Assembly: GCF_007673525.1 (NCBI RefSeq)
Contig: NZ_VDZU01000001.1
Location: forward strand, 2,118,177 to 2,182,176
Direction: 5' to 3'
From: Fictibacillus phosphorivorans
Lineage (GTDB): Bacteria > Bacillota > Bacilli > Bacillales > Fictibacillaceae
DNA length: 64,000 bases
The notes below the pieces were generated by a model, which worked only from the letters and a program-made list of their open reading frames with translations, was not told the origin of the DNA and did no database searches. The translations under genes and the position numbers were made by a program. This document shows, piece by piece, positions 55,191 through 64,000 of this stretch (position 1 is the stretch's first letter; each line of letters begins with the position of its first letter).

Positions 55191-56552
55191 ATGATACAGA
55201 CATATTCGTTAAGAGATAAATACAAAAACTTCTTAATCCTTGTTATTCCAGTCTTGATCACTCAGTTAGGTTTATATGCCATGAATTTTTTAGATACCGT
55301 TATGAGCGGAAGATCTGGGGCTGATCAACTTGCAGGTGTAGCCATCGGATCGAGTTTATGGGTTCCTATCTTCACTGGACTAAATGGTATCCTAATGGCA
55401 TTAACACCCATCGTATCACAGTTAGTAGGGGCTAAAAACACAAAATATGTACCTCGATCAGTTATGCAAGCCGTCTATTTATCAGTCGTAATATCCGTGA
55501 TCGTTGTTGCATTAGGTTCAATGGTTTTAGATCCTATTCTAGGAGCGATGACTCTTGAGAAAGAAGTGGAGCACGTTGCAAGAGGCTATTTAATCGCACT
55601 CTCTTTCGGGATCATGCCGTTGTTTTTATATGGAGCACTTCGATCTTTTATAGATGCGCTTGGTCAAACTAGAATTACAATGTTTATTACTCTTGTCGGA
55701 CTACCCGTAAATGCGATCTTTAACTACCTATTTATTTTTGGTAAAGGTGGTTTTCCAGAATTAGGCGGAATAGGTGCAGGTGTTGCAACAGCTATAACGT
55801 ATTGGGTAACCGCAGTTTTTACCGTGATAATTGTCGTTAAAGTGAATCCATTTAGAGGATATAAACTGTTTAGAAACTTCTATAAACCTTCTTTGACCGC
55901 ATGGAAAGAACAGTTGAAGATCGGGGTCCCGATTGGTCTAGCCATCTTTTTTGAAGTAAGTATATTTGCGGCCGTTACATTGTTAATGAGTGATTTTAAC
56001 ACGATAACCATTGCTGCTCACCAAGCCGCACTCAACTTTGCTTCGTTCCTGTATATGCTGCCGCTAAGCATCTCTTTTGCACTTACGATTGCAGTTGGTT
56101 TTGAAGTTGGTGCGAAACGCTTTAAAGATGCAGCACAATATAGCTATATCGGAATTGTAACGGCGGTTGGATTTGCCCTAGTTCTTTCAGGCCTTTTAAT
56201 GATTTTCGATGAACAAGTAGCAAGCATGTATTCAAACGAAGAAGAAGTTATTCAACTGACGACTTCGTTTTTATGGTATGCGGTGTTCTTTCAACTGGCG
56301 GATGCTATAGGAGCTCCGATACAAGGTGCGCTAAGAGGCTATAAAGATGTAAATGTGACCTTTATGCTCTCATTTATCTCATATTGGGTGCTTGGTCTAC
56401 CGGTAGGATATTATCTCGCTAATTTCACAACTCTTGGTGCCTATGGTTATTGGATCGGATTAATATCAGGTCTAACAGCTGGAGCTATTATTCTATTTAC
56501 GCGATTAAAATACATTCAGTCCCATTCTTATTCCTCTTCTGAACAAAAATAA
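55191..56552 (+). CDS. MATE-family multidrug/sodium antiporter
   Basis: 453 aa with 12 helices in two homologous bundles. N-terminal PVLITQLGLYAMNFLDTVMSGRSGADQLAGVAIGSSLWVP and the LRSFIDALGQTRITMFITL loop are standard for NorM-like MATE pumps that export cationic drugs or metabolites with Na+ or H+. The ATG at 55191 lies 7 nt after AAAGGAAG; the ATG at 55185 is too close. A TATAAT at 55141 is the likely -10. Substrate unknown. Confidence 0.92.
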   Translation: MIQTYSLRDKYKNFLILVIPVLITQLGLYAMNFLDTVMSGRSGADQLAGVAIGSSLWVPIFTGLNGILMALTPIVSQLVGAKNTKYVPRSVMQAVYLSVVISVIVVALGSMVLDPILGAMTLEKEVEHVARGYLIALSFGIMPLFLYGALRSFIDALGQTRITMFITLVGLPVNAIFNYLFIFGKGGFPELGGIGAGVATAITYWVTAVFTVIIVVKVNPFRGYKLFRNFYKPSLTAWKEQLKIGVPIGLAIFFEVSIFAAVTLLMSDFNTITIAAHQAALNFASFLYMLPLSISFALTIAVGFEVGAKRFKDAAQYSYIGIVTAVGFALVLSGLLMIFDEQVASMYSNEEEVIQLTTSFLWYAVFFQLADAIGAPIQGALRGYKDVNVTFMLSFISYWVLGLPVGYYLANFTTLGAYGYWIGLISGLTAGAIILFTRLKYIQSHSYSSSEQK

Positions 56553-56577
56553 ACCAGCTTTGAGCTGGTTTATTTTT
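56546..56577. terminator. Bidirectional terminator, MATE gene and msrAB
   Basis: Stem AAATAAACCAGCT / AGCTGGTTTATTT with T-tracts on both strands between convergent genes. Confidence 0.9.
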
Positions 56578-57532
56578 GTTCAAACAGAGTGAGATATTCT
56601 CCGTATCCTTTTTCTTTTAGTTCGTTCTTAGGAATAAAACGAAGTGCTGCAGAATTTATGCAATATCTTAATCCTCCTCGATCCCGAGGACCATCAGTGA
56701 ATACATGTCCTAAATGAGAATCTGCATCCTTACTTCTTACTTCCGTTCGGATCATACCGTGAGACAGGTCTTCTTTTTCTTCCACGGTAGATGAACGAAC
56801 TGGCTTTGTAAAACTCGGCCACCCACAGCTGCTATCAAATTTGTCTAAAGAACTGAAAAGAGGTTCCCCAGAAACGATATCTACATAGATACCTTCTTCA
56901 GTATGATTCCAAAATTCATTTTGAAAAGGAGGTTCAGTTCCATCGTTTTGTGTAACGTTATACTGCATAGGATTTAGCGTCTTTAGTATTTCTTCTTTTT
57001 GCCCATTGTCTACCCAATGTGATTTGATAAAGACATCTCGACCTGAGCCTTGACGATAACGTTTGTAATGAAACGGATTCTTTTTGTGATAATCTTGATG
57101 ATATTCTTCAGCCGGATAGAATGTATCAGCTGGTAAAATTAAAGTTGCGATAGGTTTGTCGAATCGGCCGCTCTCTTCAAGTTCCTTTTTTGATTTCTCA
57201 GCAATCGTTTTTTGTTCATCATCATGAAAGAAAATGGCAGTGCGGTAGGAATCTCCACGGTCGTAAAATTGTCCTCCAGCATCAGTAGGATCAATTTGTT
57301 TCCAAAAAACAGAGACGATTTTCTCATACGAAATGATGGATGGATCAAATGTAATTTGGACTGCCTCAAAATGGCCAGTTGTTTCACTGCAGACTTCTTT
57401 GTATGTCGGGTTCTCTTTGTGACCACCTGTATAGCCCGATTCTACAGAAATGATACCTGGCCACTCTTCAAATGGTGTGACCATACACCAAAAGCATCCT
57501 CCAGCAAAAGTAGCTTTTGCATAGTTACTCAT
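56570..57532 (-). CDS. msrAB: Fused methionine sulfoxide reductase MsrA-MsrB
   Basis: 320-aa fusion that repairs both S- and R-methionine sulfoxide. MsrA (residues 1-155): [17 protein letters not shown] with the catalytic Cys, then [10 protein letters not shown]. MsrB (residues 180-310): [12 protein letters not shown] and [13 protein letters not shown] with the catalytic Cys. The MsrB half lacks the CxxC zinc pairs of many MsrBs. AAAGGAG lies 8-9 nt before the ATG. Cytosolic by absence of a signal peptide. Stands alone between two terminated neighbours. Confidence 0.96.
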   Translation of the reverse strand: MSNYAKATFAGGCFWCMVTPFEEWPGIISVESGYTGGHKENPTYKEVCSETTGHFEAVQITFDPSIISYEKIVSVFWKQIDPTDAGGQFYDRGDSYRTAIFFHDDEQKTIAEKSKKELEESGRFDKPIATLILPADTFYPAEEYHQDYHKKNPFHYKRYRQGSGRDVFIKSHWVDNGQKEEILKTLNPMQYNVTQNDGTEPPFQNEFWNHTEEGIYVDIVSGEPLFSSLDKFDSSCGWPSFTKPVRSSTVEEKEDLSHGMIRTEVRSKDADSHLGHVFTDGPRDRGGLRYCINSAALRFIPKNELKEKGYGEYLTLFEQK

Positions 57533-57605
57533 AAAATCAATCTCCTTTTTTCATCTGTTTGTTTCATCATATAAGAATGTCATACAAAAGCATAGAAATA
57601 GGCTC

Positions 57606-58550
57606 TTACCCTTTTTTTACAATGGGACCTGATGTGACTGGCGGCTTGATCGGTGCAGGGGGTGTTCGTTTATTTTGTTTTCGAGTATTTTGCAAGAAGT
57701 AATACAGTCCCGCTAATACGATAGCACCGCCACTCCATTGGGAAAGAGTTAGTGATTCATCAAGAAACATGTATGCTAACAATGTAGCCCCTACAGGTTC
57801 ACCTAATATTGCCATTGATATCGTAGCAGCTGTTACATATTTTAATAGCCAATTAAACAATACATGTCCAAACACAGTTGGTATGATGGCAAGCAGTAAA
57901 AAGATTCCCCAATCCTTCTCAGGATAACCAGTCATCGGTATATCTAATGTTAGATTATAGATTCCAAATACAATGACCGCTACAAGAAATACCGAAAAAC
58001 TATAAAGCGTTGCAGGAAATGTCTTAAGAAGCTTTTGGCCGATCAACATATGGGCAGCAACTACAATCGTGCCTAAAATAGATAAAAGATCTCCTTGTAT
58101 ATGCTTTGTGGAGATGCCAATGTCTCCCCACCCAATCATTATTGCGCCGATGATTGCAACCATCATTCCAATGATCGCAGCTTTAGACGTTTTTTCCCGA
58201 AACGCTATGTATGCTCCAATCATTACAAAAACAGGCTGTAGGGAAAGTAATATCGTTGAACTTGCTACGGTAGTTAACTTTAATGATCCCATCCAGAATA
58301 AAAAATGAAGAGCTAGGAAGGAACCCGATAAAATTAGTAAAAAGGTTTCTCGCCAATTGATCTTTTTCAAAAATCGTACTTGTTTCCAAACAAACGGCAA
58401 CATCATGATTAAAGTAAATAATAATCGATACATCCCTTGAACAGAGACCGGAGCATCTGACCACTTAACAAAAATGGAAGAAAATGATATTGCGATAATC
58501 CCTATTATTAAAGGGATAAGAACAGGTATCTTTAAAGAAGTGTTATTCAA
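57606..58550 (-). CDS. EamA/DMT-family transporter
   Basis: 314 aa with ten helices in two EamA repeats; SSTILLSLQPVFVMIGAYIAFREK near residue 105 and ISMAILGEPVGATLLAYMFLDESLT near 255 are the paired signatures. Probably exports an amino acid or metabolite, unresolved. The TTG at 58550 is preferred because AAAGGTGA sits 4-5 nt upstream; the GTG at 58565 lacks a site. The C-terminal 25 residues are Pro-rich. Divergent from the SGNH hydrolase gene. Confidence 0.87.
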   Translation of the reverse strand: MNNTSLKIPVLIPLIIGIIAISFSSIFVKWSDAPVSVQGMYRLLFTLIMMLPFVWKQVRFLKKINWRETFLLILSGSFLALHFLFWMGSLKLTTVASSTILLSLQPVFVMIGAYIAFREKTSKAAIIGMMVAIIGAIMIGWGDIGISTKHIQGDLLSILGTIVVAAHMLIGQKLLKTFPATLYSFSVFLVAVIVFGIYNLTLDIPMTGYPEKDWGIFLLLAIIPTVFGHVLFNWLLKYVTAATISMAILGEPVGATLLAYMFLDESLTLSQWSGGAIVLAGLYYFLQNTRKQNKRTPPAPIKPPVTSGPIVKKG

Positions 58551-58636
58551 GTTGTCACCTTTCACTTTCTAGGCATATTTATGATATTATCTATAACTAA
58601 TACTTTTATAAAAAACTCTTATACAGGAGGGTATAT

Positions 58637-59461
58637 ATGAAAAAAAGATATATCATCTCCTTGTTTATTTTGCTGTTGGTCATAAGTGCAGTCGGATGGT
58701 ACTACTATCCACAATATAAAATAGCTCAAATTAAAAAAGAATCTGTGATCAATCAGGACGGTCCTTCGGATCCTAAGCAGATCACTTATCTTGATTATCT
58801 GAAAAAATCTCCAAAGTCTACATTGAATCACCTCGTACTCGGTGATTCTGTTGCTGAAGGTAGAGGCTCTGAAGAAGGCGGTTTTGCCAGTAAAGTTAAT
58901 GAAAATCTTCAGAATTTAACAGGTAAAACCATCATTCTCGAAAATCAGGGTGTTTCCGGTTTCACGAGTCAAGGCTTATTGAATCAATTGGAGATTCCAG
59001 CCGTTCAACAATCTGTTGAAAAAGCAGATATGATTTCAATCAATATCGGCGGTAATGACCTCGTACAAATAGCAAAAAAACAAGGTCCTCTAAAAGCTAT
59101 ACAGAGTTATGATGATGTTAAAACGGAGTATCAGCAGAATTTAAATGACATTTTTGAAAACATCAGAAAACATAACCCGAATGCAATAATCGTTTTGAAT
59201 GAATTATACAACGTTGTAAAAGCTGAGCAAAAATATTACCCAGCTACTGAAAAACTTTTAAATGATTGGAATTTAATCGCTTACGAAACAGCACTTACAC
59301 ACAAACCTGCCCTGGTTGTTCCTGTTAGTGATGCCCTTCAAACTGATGATATGGATAAATGGCTTTTTGATTCCATCCATCCAAATGAAGAAGGGTACGA
59401 TCGAATTGCAAATAAAACCGTTACAACCTTTCAAAATCAATCTTATAAAGAGAAACAATAA
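58637..59461 (+). CDS. Membrane-anchored SGNH/GDSL hydrolase (YpmR-like)
   Basis: 274 aa. One N-terminal membrane anchor (residues 4-24) then an SGNH hydrolase: block I VLGDSVAEG near residue 71 (catalytic Ser), NIGGND block III near 140, and DSIHPNEEGYDRIA near 250 with the Asp-x-x-His dyad. Members are lipases, esterases or acyl-hydrolases acting at the outer face; substrate unknown. CAGGAGGG lies 5-6 nt before the ATG. Its last 19 bp overlap the end of a convergent gene. Confidence 0.88.
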   Translation: MKKRYIISLFILLLVISAVGWYYYPQYKIAQIKKESVINQDGPSDPKQITYLDYLKKSPKSTLNHLVLGDSVAEGRGSEEGGFASKVNENLQNLTGKTIILENQGVSGFTSQGLLNQLEIPAVQQSVEKADMISINIGGNDLVQIAKKQGPLKAIQSYDDVKTEYQQNLNDIFENIRKHNPNAIIVLNELYNVVKAEQKYYPATEKLLNDWNLIAYETALTHKPALVVPVSDALQTDDMDKWLFDSIHPNEEGYDRIANKTVTTFQNQSYKEKQ

Positions 59462-59850
59462 GGTACAGAAGAGCTGCATAATGCAGGCAGTTCTTCTACT
59501 ACCCCATTCCAATGTATGATCTCTGGCAGATAATAAAATGTAGTAGCTTCTGTTAATTTTTCCAGCATACCTTCTGGGTCGTACAAGATTACGGTTTTCT
59601 TATTTCCCAAAGCAATGCCAAGCTCTGTATGACACCCTTTTCCACCAGGTAATACTACGATCGTTATATCCGCTGCCATTACGGCTTCATATTCTTTAAT
59701 TCCTATTTCAGCTAAATCTTCTTTCGTCTCAGCCCTATCATTTAGCGTCCAATCATAAGTCAGCTGCCATTTAAAATTCTTTTGTAGGTCATTCCCTATC
59801 CTTTTTACAAGTTCTTTATTTTGAAATCCTGAAGCGACGTAAAATTTCAT
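59443..59850 (-). CDS. Nucleoside 2-deoxyribosyltransferase-like protein
   Basis: 135 aa. Starts MKFYVASGFQNKELVKRIGNDL, with ADITIVVLPGGKGCHTELGIALGNKKTVILY, the phosphate/sugar-binding fold of the nucleoside 2-deoxyribosyltransferase family (a Glu after CHT corresponds to the catalytic acid). Such proteins exchange bases on deoxyribose or hydrolyse nucleotides, but many homologues are untested. GGGGGAGC precedes the ATG. The gene is divergent from proC. Confidence 0.72.
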   Translation of the reverse strand: MKFYVASGFQNKELVKRIGNDLQKNFKWQLTYDWTLNDRAETKEDLAEIGIKEYEAVMAADITIVVLPGGKGCHTELGIALGNKKTVILYDPEGMLEKLTEATTFYYLPEIIHWNGVVEELPALCSSSVPYCFSL

Positions 59851-59987
59851 CCAAGCTCCCCCTTTTATTTCCTTATGTAAAAATCATATTACAATCAGAT
59901 AGAAAAGAACATAACGACTTGCATATATTTGTGAAGATGTTAACATAGTACTTTATAAATAAGTAAAATCATTGAAAGAGGGGTTGC

Positions 59988-60827
59988 ATGTTAAAATACA
60001 GAAATATTACGTTTATTGGTGCAGGTTCAATGGCAGAAGCAATGATTTCGGGGTTGATCAACAAAGCTGGAATTTCTCCTGATCGAATCATAGCCGCGAA
60101 CCACACGAATGAAAACAGAAGATTAGAACTAACTAACAAATACAACATTACAACAACTTCAGTTCGAGAACTCTCATTAACAAACACAGACGTGATTATT
60201 CTTGCGGTAAAACCAAAACAAGCGGAAGAAGTACTTCAACAACTCAGACCCGCTCTTCAAGATCACCATGTCATTTTATCCGTTCTTGCCGGAATATCCA
60301 CATCGTATATAGAGGAGATCATCGAAAGATTTTTGCCTATTGTTCGCGTGATGCCTAATACTTCAAGTATGATTGGTGAATCTATCACAGGTATTAGTGC
60401 CGGTAAGTATGTGAAAAATGAAGATTTGGATTTAGCTCAAGAATTATCGAAAGCAATCGGTAAAGTGAAAATTATTTCCGAAAAACAGATGGATGTTTTC
60501 ACTGGAATAGCCGGTAGTGGGCCTGCTTATTTTTATTATCTGCTGGAACATATGGAAGATGTAGCAGTAGAAAACGGACTCGATCGTGAACTAGCGCGCG
60601 ACATCGCTGCACAAACTCTTTACGGCGCAAGTAAGATGGTGATGGAATCTTCTGATTCACCTGCTGAACTAAGAAAGAAAGTGACTTCACCAAACGGTAC
60701 GACAGCTGCAGGTCTAGAAGCACTTGCAGAGAATGGCGGTGGTGTTGCCATTGAAAAAGCAGTAGAACATGCTGCAAAACGATCAAAATCACTCAGAAAA
60801 GAATTTGAAAAAGTTCCTGTTATGTAA
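59988..60827 (+). CDS. proC: Pyrroline-5-carboxylate reductase
   Basis: 279 aa, final step of proline synthesis. N-terminal Rossmann motif TFIGAGSMAEAMISGLI, AVKPKQAEEVLQQL near residue 70, VRVMPNTSSMIGESITGIS near 120, and a C-terminal GSGPAYFYYLLEHM...VTSPNGTTAAGLEAL that forms the dimer and substrate site. GAGGGG lies 4-6 nt before the ATG. Paralogues (ProG, ProI, ProH) exist in Bacillus, so the exact one is open. Ends at a terminator. Confidence 0.95.
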   Translation: MLKYRNITFIGAGSMAEAMISGLINKAGISPDRIIAANHTNENRRLELTNKYNITTTSVRELSLTNTDVIILAVKPKQAEEVLQQLRPALQDHHVILSVLAGISTSYIEEIIERFLPIVRVMPNTSSMIGESITGISAGKYVKNEDLDLAQELSKAIGKVKIISEKQMDVFTGIAGSGPAYFYYLLEHMEDVAVENGLDRELARDIAAQTLYGASKMVMESSDSPAELRKKVTSPNGTTAAGLEALAENGGGVAIEKAVEHAAKRSKSLRKEFEKVPVM

Positions 60828-60842
60828 AGAAAAATTCCGGAG

Positions 60843-60870
60843 AGGAGCTGTCATTAATGTGGCAGCTCTT
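60843..60870 (+). terminator. Terminator after proC
   Basis: Stem GAGCTG / CAGCTC with inner CA/TG pairs, followed by TTCATTTTTTTG. Confidence 0.85.
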
Positions 60871-60965
60871 CATTTTTTTGTTTATTTGCTGATTTTATCT
60901 TTTTAAAAAAAAATATAAACTTACGGTACGTGAAATTTTATTGACTATGAATATAAAACATCTCG

Positions 60966-61622
60966 TCATTCAATTTCAGGGAAACCTAAATCAAACAAAG
61001 AAACGGCTATGACTTGATAGCCTTTTTTGTTTGGATGAATCGTATCAAAACATACGAGCTCACTCTCTCTACCCATAAAGACACTGTATAGATCTGCTAC
61101 TTTCACATATGGCATCTTCTCATAGCTTTTGATCAAATCATTAAACATGTTGACCCATTGCATGGCTTTACTCCATTTAAAGTACGGGTTATACAGCGTG
61201 CATATTCTGATGATAAACGGCTCCGTTGAATTTCTTTTTAATTTATAGATCTTCTTAAAAATTTTGTTGAGATTTTTTTTGCAATTTTTAAGGGCCAAGT
61301 AGATCAATTCTTCTTCTTTCGTAAACATATATTTAAAAGCCGCTTGAATAAGATCGTTCCCACCAGCTGTGATTAGTATGATCTTAGAATCCTTGATCGA
61401 CCGTTTGATCTCTTTGTCTTTTAGGGAATTTAATATTTCTTCAGATGTTGTTCCTGTTACTGCGAAGTTTTTTACTAAGATATGCTTATCAAAAGTGGTT
61501 TGTGTGAAGTTTACATATCTTCCAACATATCCTTTACCAAGCACTGGTGCCCCTACTCCAACAGTTAAGGAATCACCTATCGCTGTTAACAACCATTTAT
61601 ATGAAGTATGATCATCAGACAT
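60966..61622 (-). CDS. Soluble SGNH/GDSL hydrolase
   Basis: 218 aa without signal peptide. Block I ITAIGDSLTVGVGAPVLGKGYVG (catalytic Ser near residue 17), ILITAGGNDLIQAA near 85 and the C-terminal CFDTIHPNKKGYQVIA with the Asp-His pair. It is a YpmR-like family member but lacks the anchor of the relative at 58637-59461. AAGGAGG precedes the ATG at 61622 by about 10 nt; the frame from 61652 is rejected. Substrate unknown. Confidence 0.85.
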   Translation of the reverse strand: MSDDHTSYKWLLTAIGDSLTVGVGAPVLGKGYVGRYVNFTQTTFDKHILVKNFAVTGTTSEEILNSLKDKEIKRSIKDSKIILITAGGNDLIQAAFKYMFTKEEELIYLALKNCKKNLNKIFKKIYKLKRNSTEPFIIRICTLYNPYFKWSKAMQWVNMFNDLIKSYEKMPYVKVADLYSVFMGRESELVCFDTIHPNKKGYQVIAVSLFDLGFPEIE

Positions 61623-61781
61623 AAATCCCTTATCCTCCTTTTCAAAGCACACATTTCTATTAATAAAATATGATGTGTTTTAAATTTGGACAGGGCGTTT
61701 TCATCAGTTCAAAGAAAGGGTTATGTCCCTTTTTCATTCTTTGAATATACATATATAGAAACTATTATGAGGTGATTTTTT

Positions 61782-62183
61782 TTGAAAGAGAAATCTGTAA
61801 GAATGTTCCCATATGGCGGATACGACCCTTTTACTACACCCACTGCAAAGGGATATGCAAATAGCCAAACGGTACCCGGCAGACCGCCATACACACCTGC
61901 AGCTCAAGCTCCAGCTATACCACATCAGCAATATTCACAAGGATTAACTCAACAGCCTTTCATGCCATACATGATGCCCATGATGCCTCCTGGCGGGATG
62001 CCACATCCAATGATGCAGGGAATGCCTTTTAGTCCCCAGCAAAGCCAGGGCAATCAAAGCTCAATGGGCATGATGCCGAACAATCAAGGATCTGGACTTA
62101 ACTTCGGAAAAATGATGGGCGGAGCAAATCAAGTGATGGGGCTTGCACAGCAAATGGGTAACATCCTTTCCTTCTTTAAATAG
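61782..62183 (+). CDS. yppG: YppG-like Met/Pro/Gln-rich protein
   Basis: 133 aa, low complexity: MPYMMPMMPPGGMPHPMMQGMPF in the middle, then Gly/Asn/Met-rich LNFGKMMGGANQVMGLAQQMG and a terminal hydrophobic NILSFFK. Composition and length match the YppG family of Bacillus, which lies near ypp genes; function unknown, with a link to spore coat or envelope being guesswork. TTG start at 61782 with GAGGTG about 8 nt upstream. Ends at a terminator overlapping the convergent gene end. Confidence 0.72.
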   Translation: MKEKSVRMFPYGGYDPFTTPTAKGYANSQTVPGRPPYTPAAQAPAIPHQQYSQGLTQQPFMPYMMPMMPPGGMPHPMMQGMPFSPQQSQGNQSSMGMMPNNQGSGLNFGKMMGGANQVMGLAQQMGNILSFFK

Positions 62184-62213
62184 AAGCCTTTATCAAAGGT
62201 TTCTATTTTTTTT
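62182..62213 (+). terminator. Terminator after yppG
   Basis: Stem AGAAGCCTTT / AAAGGTTTCT (one G-T pair) with an ATC loop, followed by ATTTTTTTT. It lies across the end of the convergent DUF2515 gene. Confidence 0.85.
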
Positions 62214-63410
62214 GAGCAACTTATAATATCGATTGAAAAGAAACACAGACTCAATTTTGTGAAGACCAGACCAATACGTCATCCATGTTAAGGGAGAAGG
62301 TTTATTCAGTAACTTCATCTTCTCTAATACAAACTCTTCATCTTCAAACCAATTCGAACCAAGATAAGGTCCATTAAAGCTGTACTTCCATACATCTAGA
62401 AGAAATGGACTATATATTTTCGTGTTATTTTTCACTTTGAAAAAAGATAGCTTTTCTTTAGGAAACTTTTCAAGAGAAGTATTGAAAGCTGTAAAACTAT
62501 CATCATCATAATCACATCGCGATCCAGTATGAGGAAATGTATTTGCAAAGCTGTGTATCTTTTTAACAAATTGCGGCTGAAATAATGTGGCATATAAGTT
62601 TTGTCCTAATGAAATTCTTTCGTCTAGATCTTTAAAGTGGTTCATGTTTCTTCCTATCGAATGTTTCAACGGCCATGTAGGAAACAAAATTTGAGAAAGT
62701 CTCAGCCATTCTTGCAGTCGATATGTGAAAGAATTTAATAATTCTTTATACTCTTCTGTTTGAACAAGTGATTTTTCAATATGACTTTGTTCATTAATAA
62801 TTTGTGCGACAGGTAATAAAAAGCTCTGATCTTCTCGGCGTATATAAACCTCCCAAACTCCTTCAATAAAAGGAGAAATTTTAAAATTAGAACTAAGATG
62901 AAACAGAGATATCCCCCTTTTTTTACTCTCTTCGTATAGCAGCAATTGAGGATAAGCATCCTCAAAGATCATACTGTTCCCTTTTTCTAGCATATCGTAC
63001 AATTTTATTAGAAATGTTTCTTCAAGAATATGTGGTAAGAACTCCCCTTTTAGATCACTCATAAAATAACCAGCGTTTCTAGAAACCATATGTGCTAAAA
63101 ATGACCATGTGATCTCAGGATGTTTATTATAGAACGTTAAATAAGCTGCAGTACGTGTAACATTATTCTTGTTAAAGCGTTTAGTATCTGCTCTGATTTT
63201 TTGAACGAGCTCCTTGCTATTGCTATGAAGATTTATCTTAACTTCTCCATTTCTTCTTTTTATTCTCTTCCATTCATCTTGAAGCAACATTCGCTGCTCT
63301 TTACTTAGTTCCCAAATTACTTTTTCTCTATGAAAAAACGGAATGGCGTTTATAACCATTTCGAACGGGATGAGTGTTAACTTTGTCAATAACCGTTTTG
63401 AATCAGCCAC
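62193..63410 (-). CDS. yppC: DUF2515 protein (YppC-like)
   Basis: 405 aa, all-helical cytosolic protein of the DUF2515 family, recognised by RTAAYLTFYNKHPEITWSFLAHMVSRNAGYFMSDLKG near residue 90 and later KLYDMLEKGNSMIFEDAYPQLLLYEESKK. Its function is unknown. In B. subtilis yppC lies in the same area as yppG, which fits here. GTG at 63410 is chosen because GGAGGG lies 8 nt upstream; GTG at 63419 is too near it. Terminator of the upstream DUF502 gene lies before it. Confidence 0.85.
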   Translation of the reverse strand: MADSKRLLTKLTLIPFEMVINAIPFFHREKVIWELSKEQRMLLQDEWKRIKRRNGEVKINLHSNSKELVQKIRADTKRFNKNNVTRTAAYLTFYNKHPEITWSFLAHMVSRNAGYFMSDLKGEFLPHILEETFLIKLYDMLEKGNSMIFEDAYPQLLLYEESKKRGISLFHLSSNFKISPFIEGVWEVYIRREDQSFLLPVAQIINEQSHIEKSLVQTEEYKELLNSFTYRLQEWLRLSQILFPTWPLKHSIGRNMNHFKDLDERISLGQNLYATLFQPQFVKKIHSFANTFPHTGSRCDYDDDSFTAFNTSLEKFPKEKLSFFKVKNNTKIYSPFLLDVWKYSFNGPYLGSNWFEDEEFVLEKMKLLNKPSPLTWMTYWSGLHKIESVFLFNRYYKLLKKNRNL

Positions 63411-63459
63411 TCTTAACACCCTCCTTTTCTTTAAATGTATGAGAAAAGGAAAGCGAAAA

Positions 63460-63488
63460 ACACCCTTTCCATTGTAAAGGGTGTTTGT
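63460..63488 (-). terminator. Terminator after DUF502 gene
   Basis: Stem AAACACCCTTT / AAAGGGTGTTT with a 7-nt loop; on the minus strand it continues TTTCGC. Located between the DUF502 stop and the DUF2515 start. Confidence 0.85.
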
Positions 63489-63500
63489 TCATTGACTATA

Positions 63501-64000
63501 TTATTTAGTTGCGACGCCACCCGATAATAAAAACTTCATGGCATCTTCAGGTTTCACATCGAGAACCTTGACCTTGTCTTTTGGTACTAAAAAAGTAAAG
63601 CCTGCAATCTGAAACGTTTGAGGGATATATACAGCAACGTGATCTCTTAACTCGTCACTTAAGCTACTTACATCTTCAGTCGTAACAAAACCAACACTTT
63701 TTAAATCCAGTTCAGGATATTCGATCAGGACAACCTTCGAGAAAGATCTTTTCTCTCCAAACAGAGAGTGGATCGTATCTTTAATTACAGAATAAATCGT
63801 CTTAACAAATGGTGTTTTCTCTAGCACCCGATCGATGAGACTAAATATTTTTCCTGATACATATTGAGTAGACATCCAGCCTAAGACCGTGATGAGAACG
63901 AGCGTTGTGATGAGTCCGATGCCGGGTATATAATCTTCTTTTAGAACATCTTTTAGTAAGTTACCAAGGATGCTGTCTAAGAATCCAAAAATCTTATAAA
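63501..64000 (-). CDS. DUF502 family membrane protein, 5' end beyond window
   Basis: The frame is open past 63875 to the window edge, so the true start lies outside. About 166 residues are visible: YKIFGFLDSILGNLLKDVL, a hydrophobic IPGIGLITTLVLITVLGW helix, then SGKIFSLIDRVLEKTPFVKTIYSVIKD and VVLIEYP...SVGFVTTE, the DUF502 pattern. The missing N-terminus should add a short first helix. Function unknown; DUF502 proteins are two-helix membrane proteins. The stop at 63501 and the terminator confirm the 3' end. Confidence 0.88.
   Translation of the reverse strand, partial: YKIFGFLDSILGNLLKDVLKEDYIPGIGLITTLVLITVLGWMSTQYVSGKIFSLIDRVLEKTPFVKTIYSVIKDTIHSLFGEKRSFSKVVLIEYPELDLKSVGFVTTEDVSSLSDELRDHVAVYIPQTFQIAGFTFLVPKDKVKVLDVKPEDAMKFLLSGGVATK

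Overview
The window reads as a chromosomal segment of a low-GC, Gram-positive, spore-forming Bacillaceae bacterium. The support is Bacillus-type gene content and synteny (divergent gltC/gltA, the ykoEDC thiamine-precursor ECF transporter, odhAB, argS, yppG/yppC), canonical AGGAGG-like ribosome binding sites, intrinsic terminators with U-tracts, two T-box leaders, a TPP riboswitch and a near-consensus Zur box. A Fictibacillus- or Bacillus-like genus is plausible but cannot be fixed from the sequence alone. No rRNA, tRNA, CRISPR array, prophage or intact insertion sequence was seen. Both window edges cut a minus-strand membrane-protein gene.

Layout. 1-5.8 kb: accessory genes (AAC(6')-type acetyltransferase, YczE-like and AbrB-like membrane proteins, YbaK-like deacylase, a protein built of repeated glycine/glutamine motifs, a lipase-like hydrolase, DUF2238). 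5.8-9.6 kb: tenA-ykoE-ykoD-ykoC behind a TPP riboswitch with a transcription terminator. 9.6-17.8 kb: ppaC, then gltA-gltD with divergent gltC. 17.9-22.7 kb: a formate dehydrogenase operon (fdhF, DUF1641, OFA-family MFS transporter). 22.8-29.7 kb: CBS protein, Zur-controlled yciC, GNAT-like protein, M24 peptidase, SpoVB-like flippase and a TspO-like protein. 29.8-38.2 kb: a heterodimeric ABC exporter, a FAD/Rieske oxidoreductase, a decayed interspersed repeat, an ABC-F gene with a leader peptide and attenuator, and a CBS-ACT protein.

38.2-44.6 kb holds the common aromatic pathway: chorismate synthase, 3-dehydroquinate synthase, prephenate dehydrogenase and EPSP synthase in one operon under a T-box whose specifier reads as UAC (Tyr), with the bifunctional chorismate mutase-DAHP synthase divergent from it. 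The trp genes, hisC and aroH that sit inside this cluster in B. subtilis are absent here. 44.6-47.5 kb: DUF6501, a quinone oxidoreductase, a NERD protein and two short degenerate repeat arrays. 47.5-51.8 kb: odhAB with a cre-like site and a perfect palindrome in its leader. 51.8-55.1 kb: rarD and argS, the latter behind a T-box with a CGC (Arg) specifier. 55.1-64 kb: MATE pump, MsrAB, EamA transporter, two SGNH hydrolases around proC, YppG, DUF2515 and a DUF502 gene cut by the window end.

Most of the window is ordinary core metabolism. The parts most worth a second look are the ABC-F leader (40-codon upstream ORF, pairing between its Shine-Dalgarno and the sequence after its stop codon, and a terminator), the compact T-box aro operon, the five-unit 20-21-bp phased repeat upstream of the NERD gene, the repetitive protein at 3216-3767, and the decayed GC-rich repeat near 35.2 kb. 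I found no clearly new multi-gene system.
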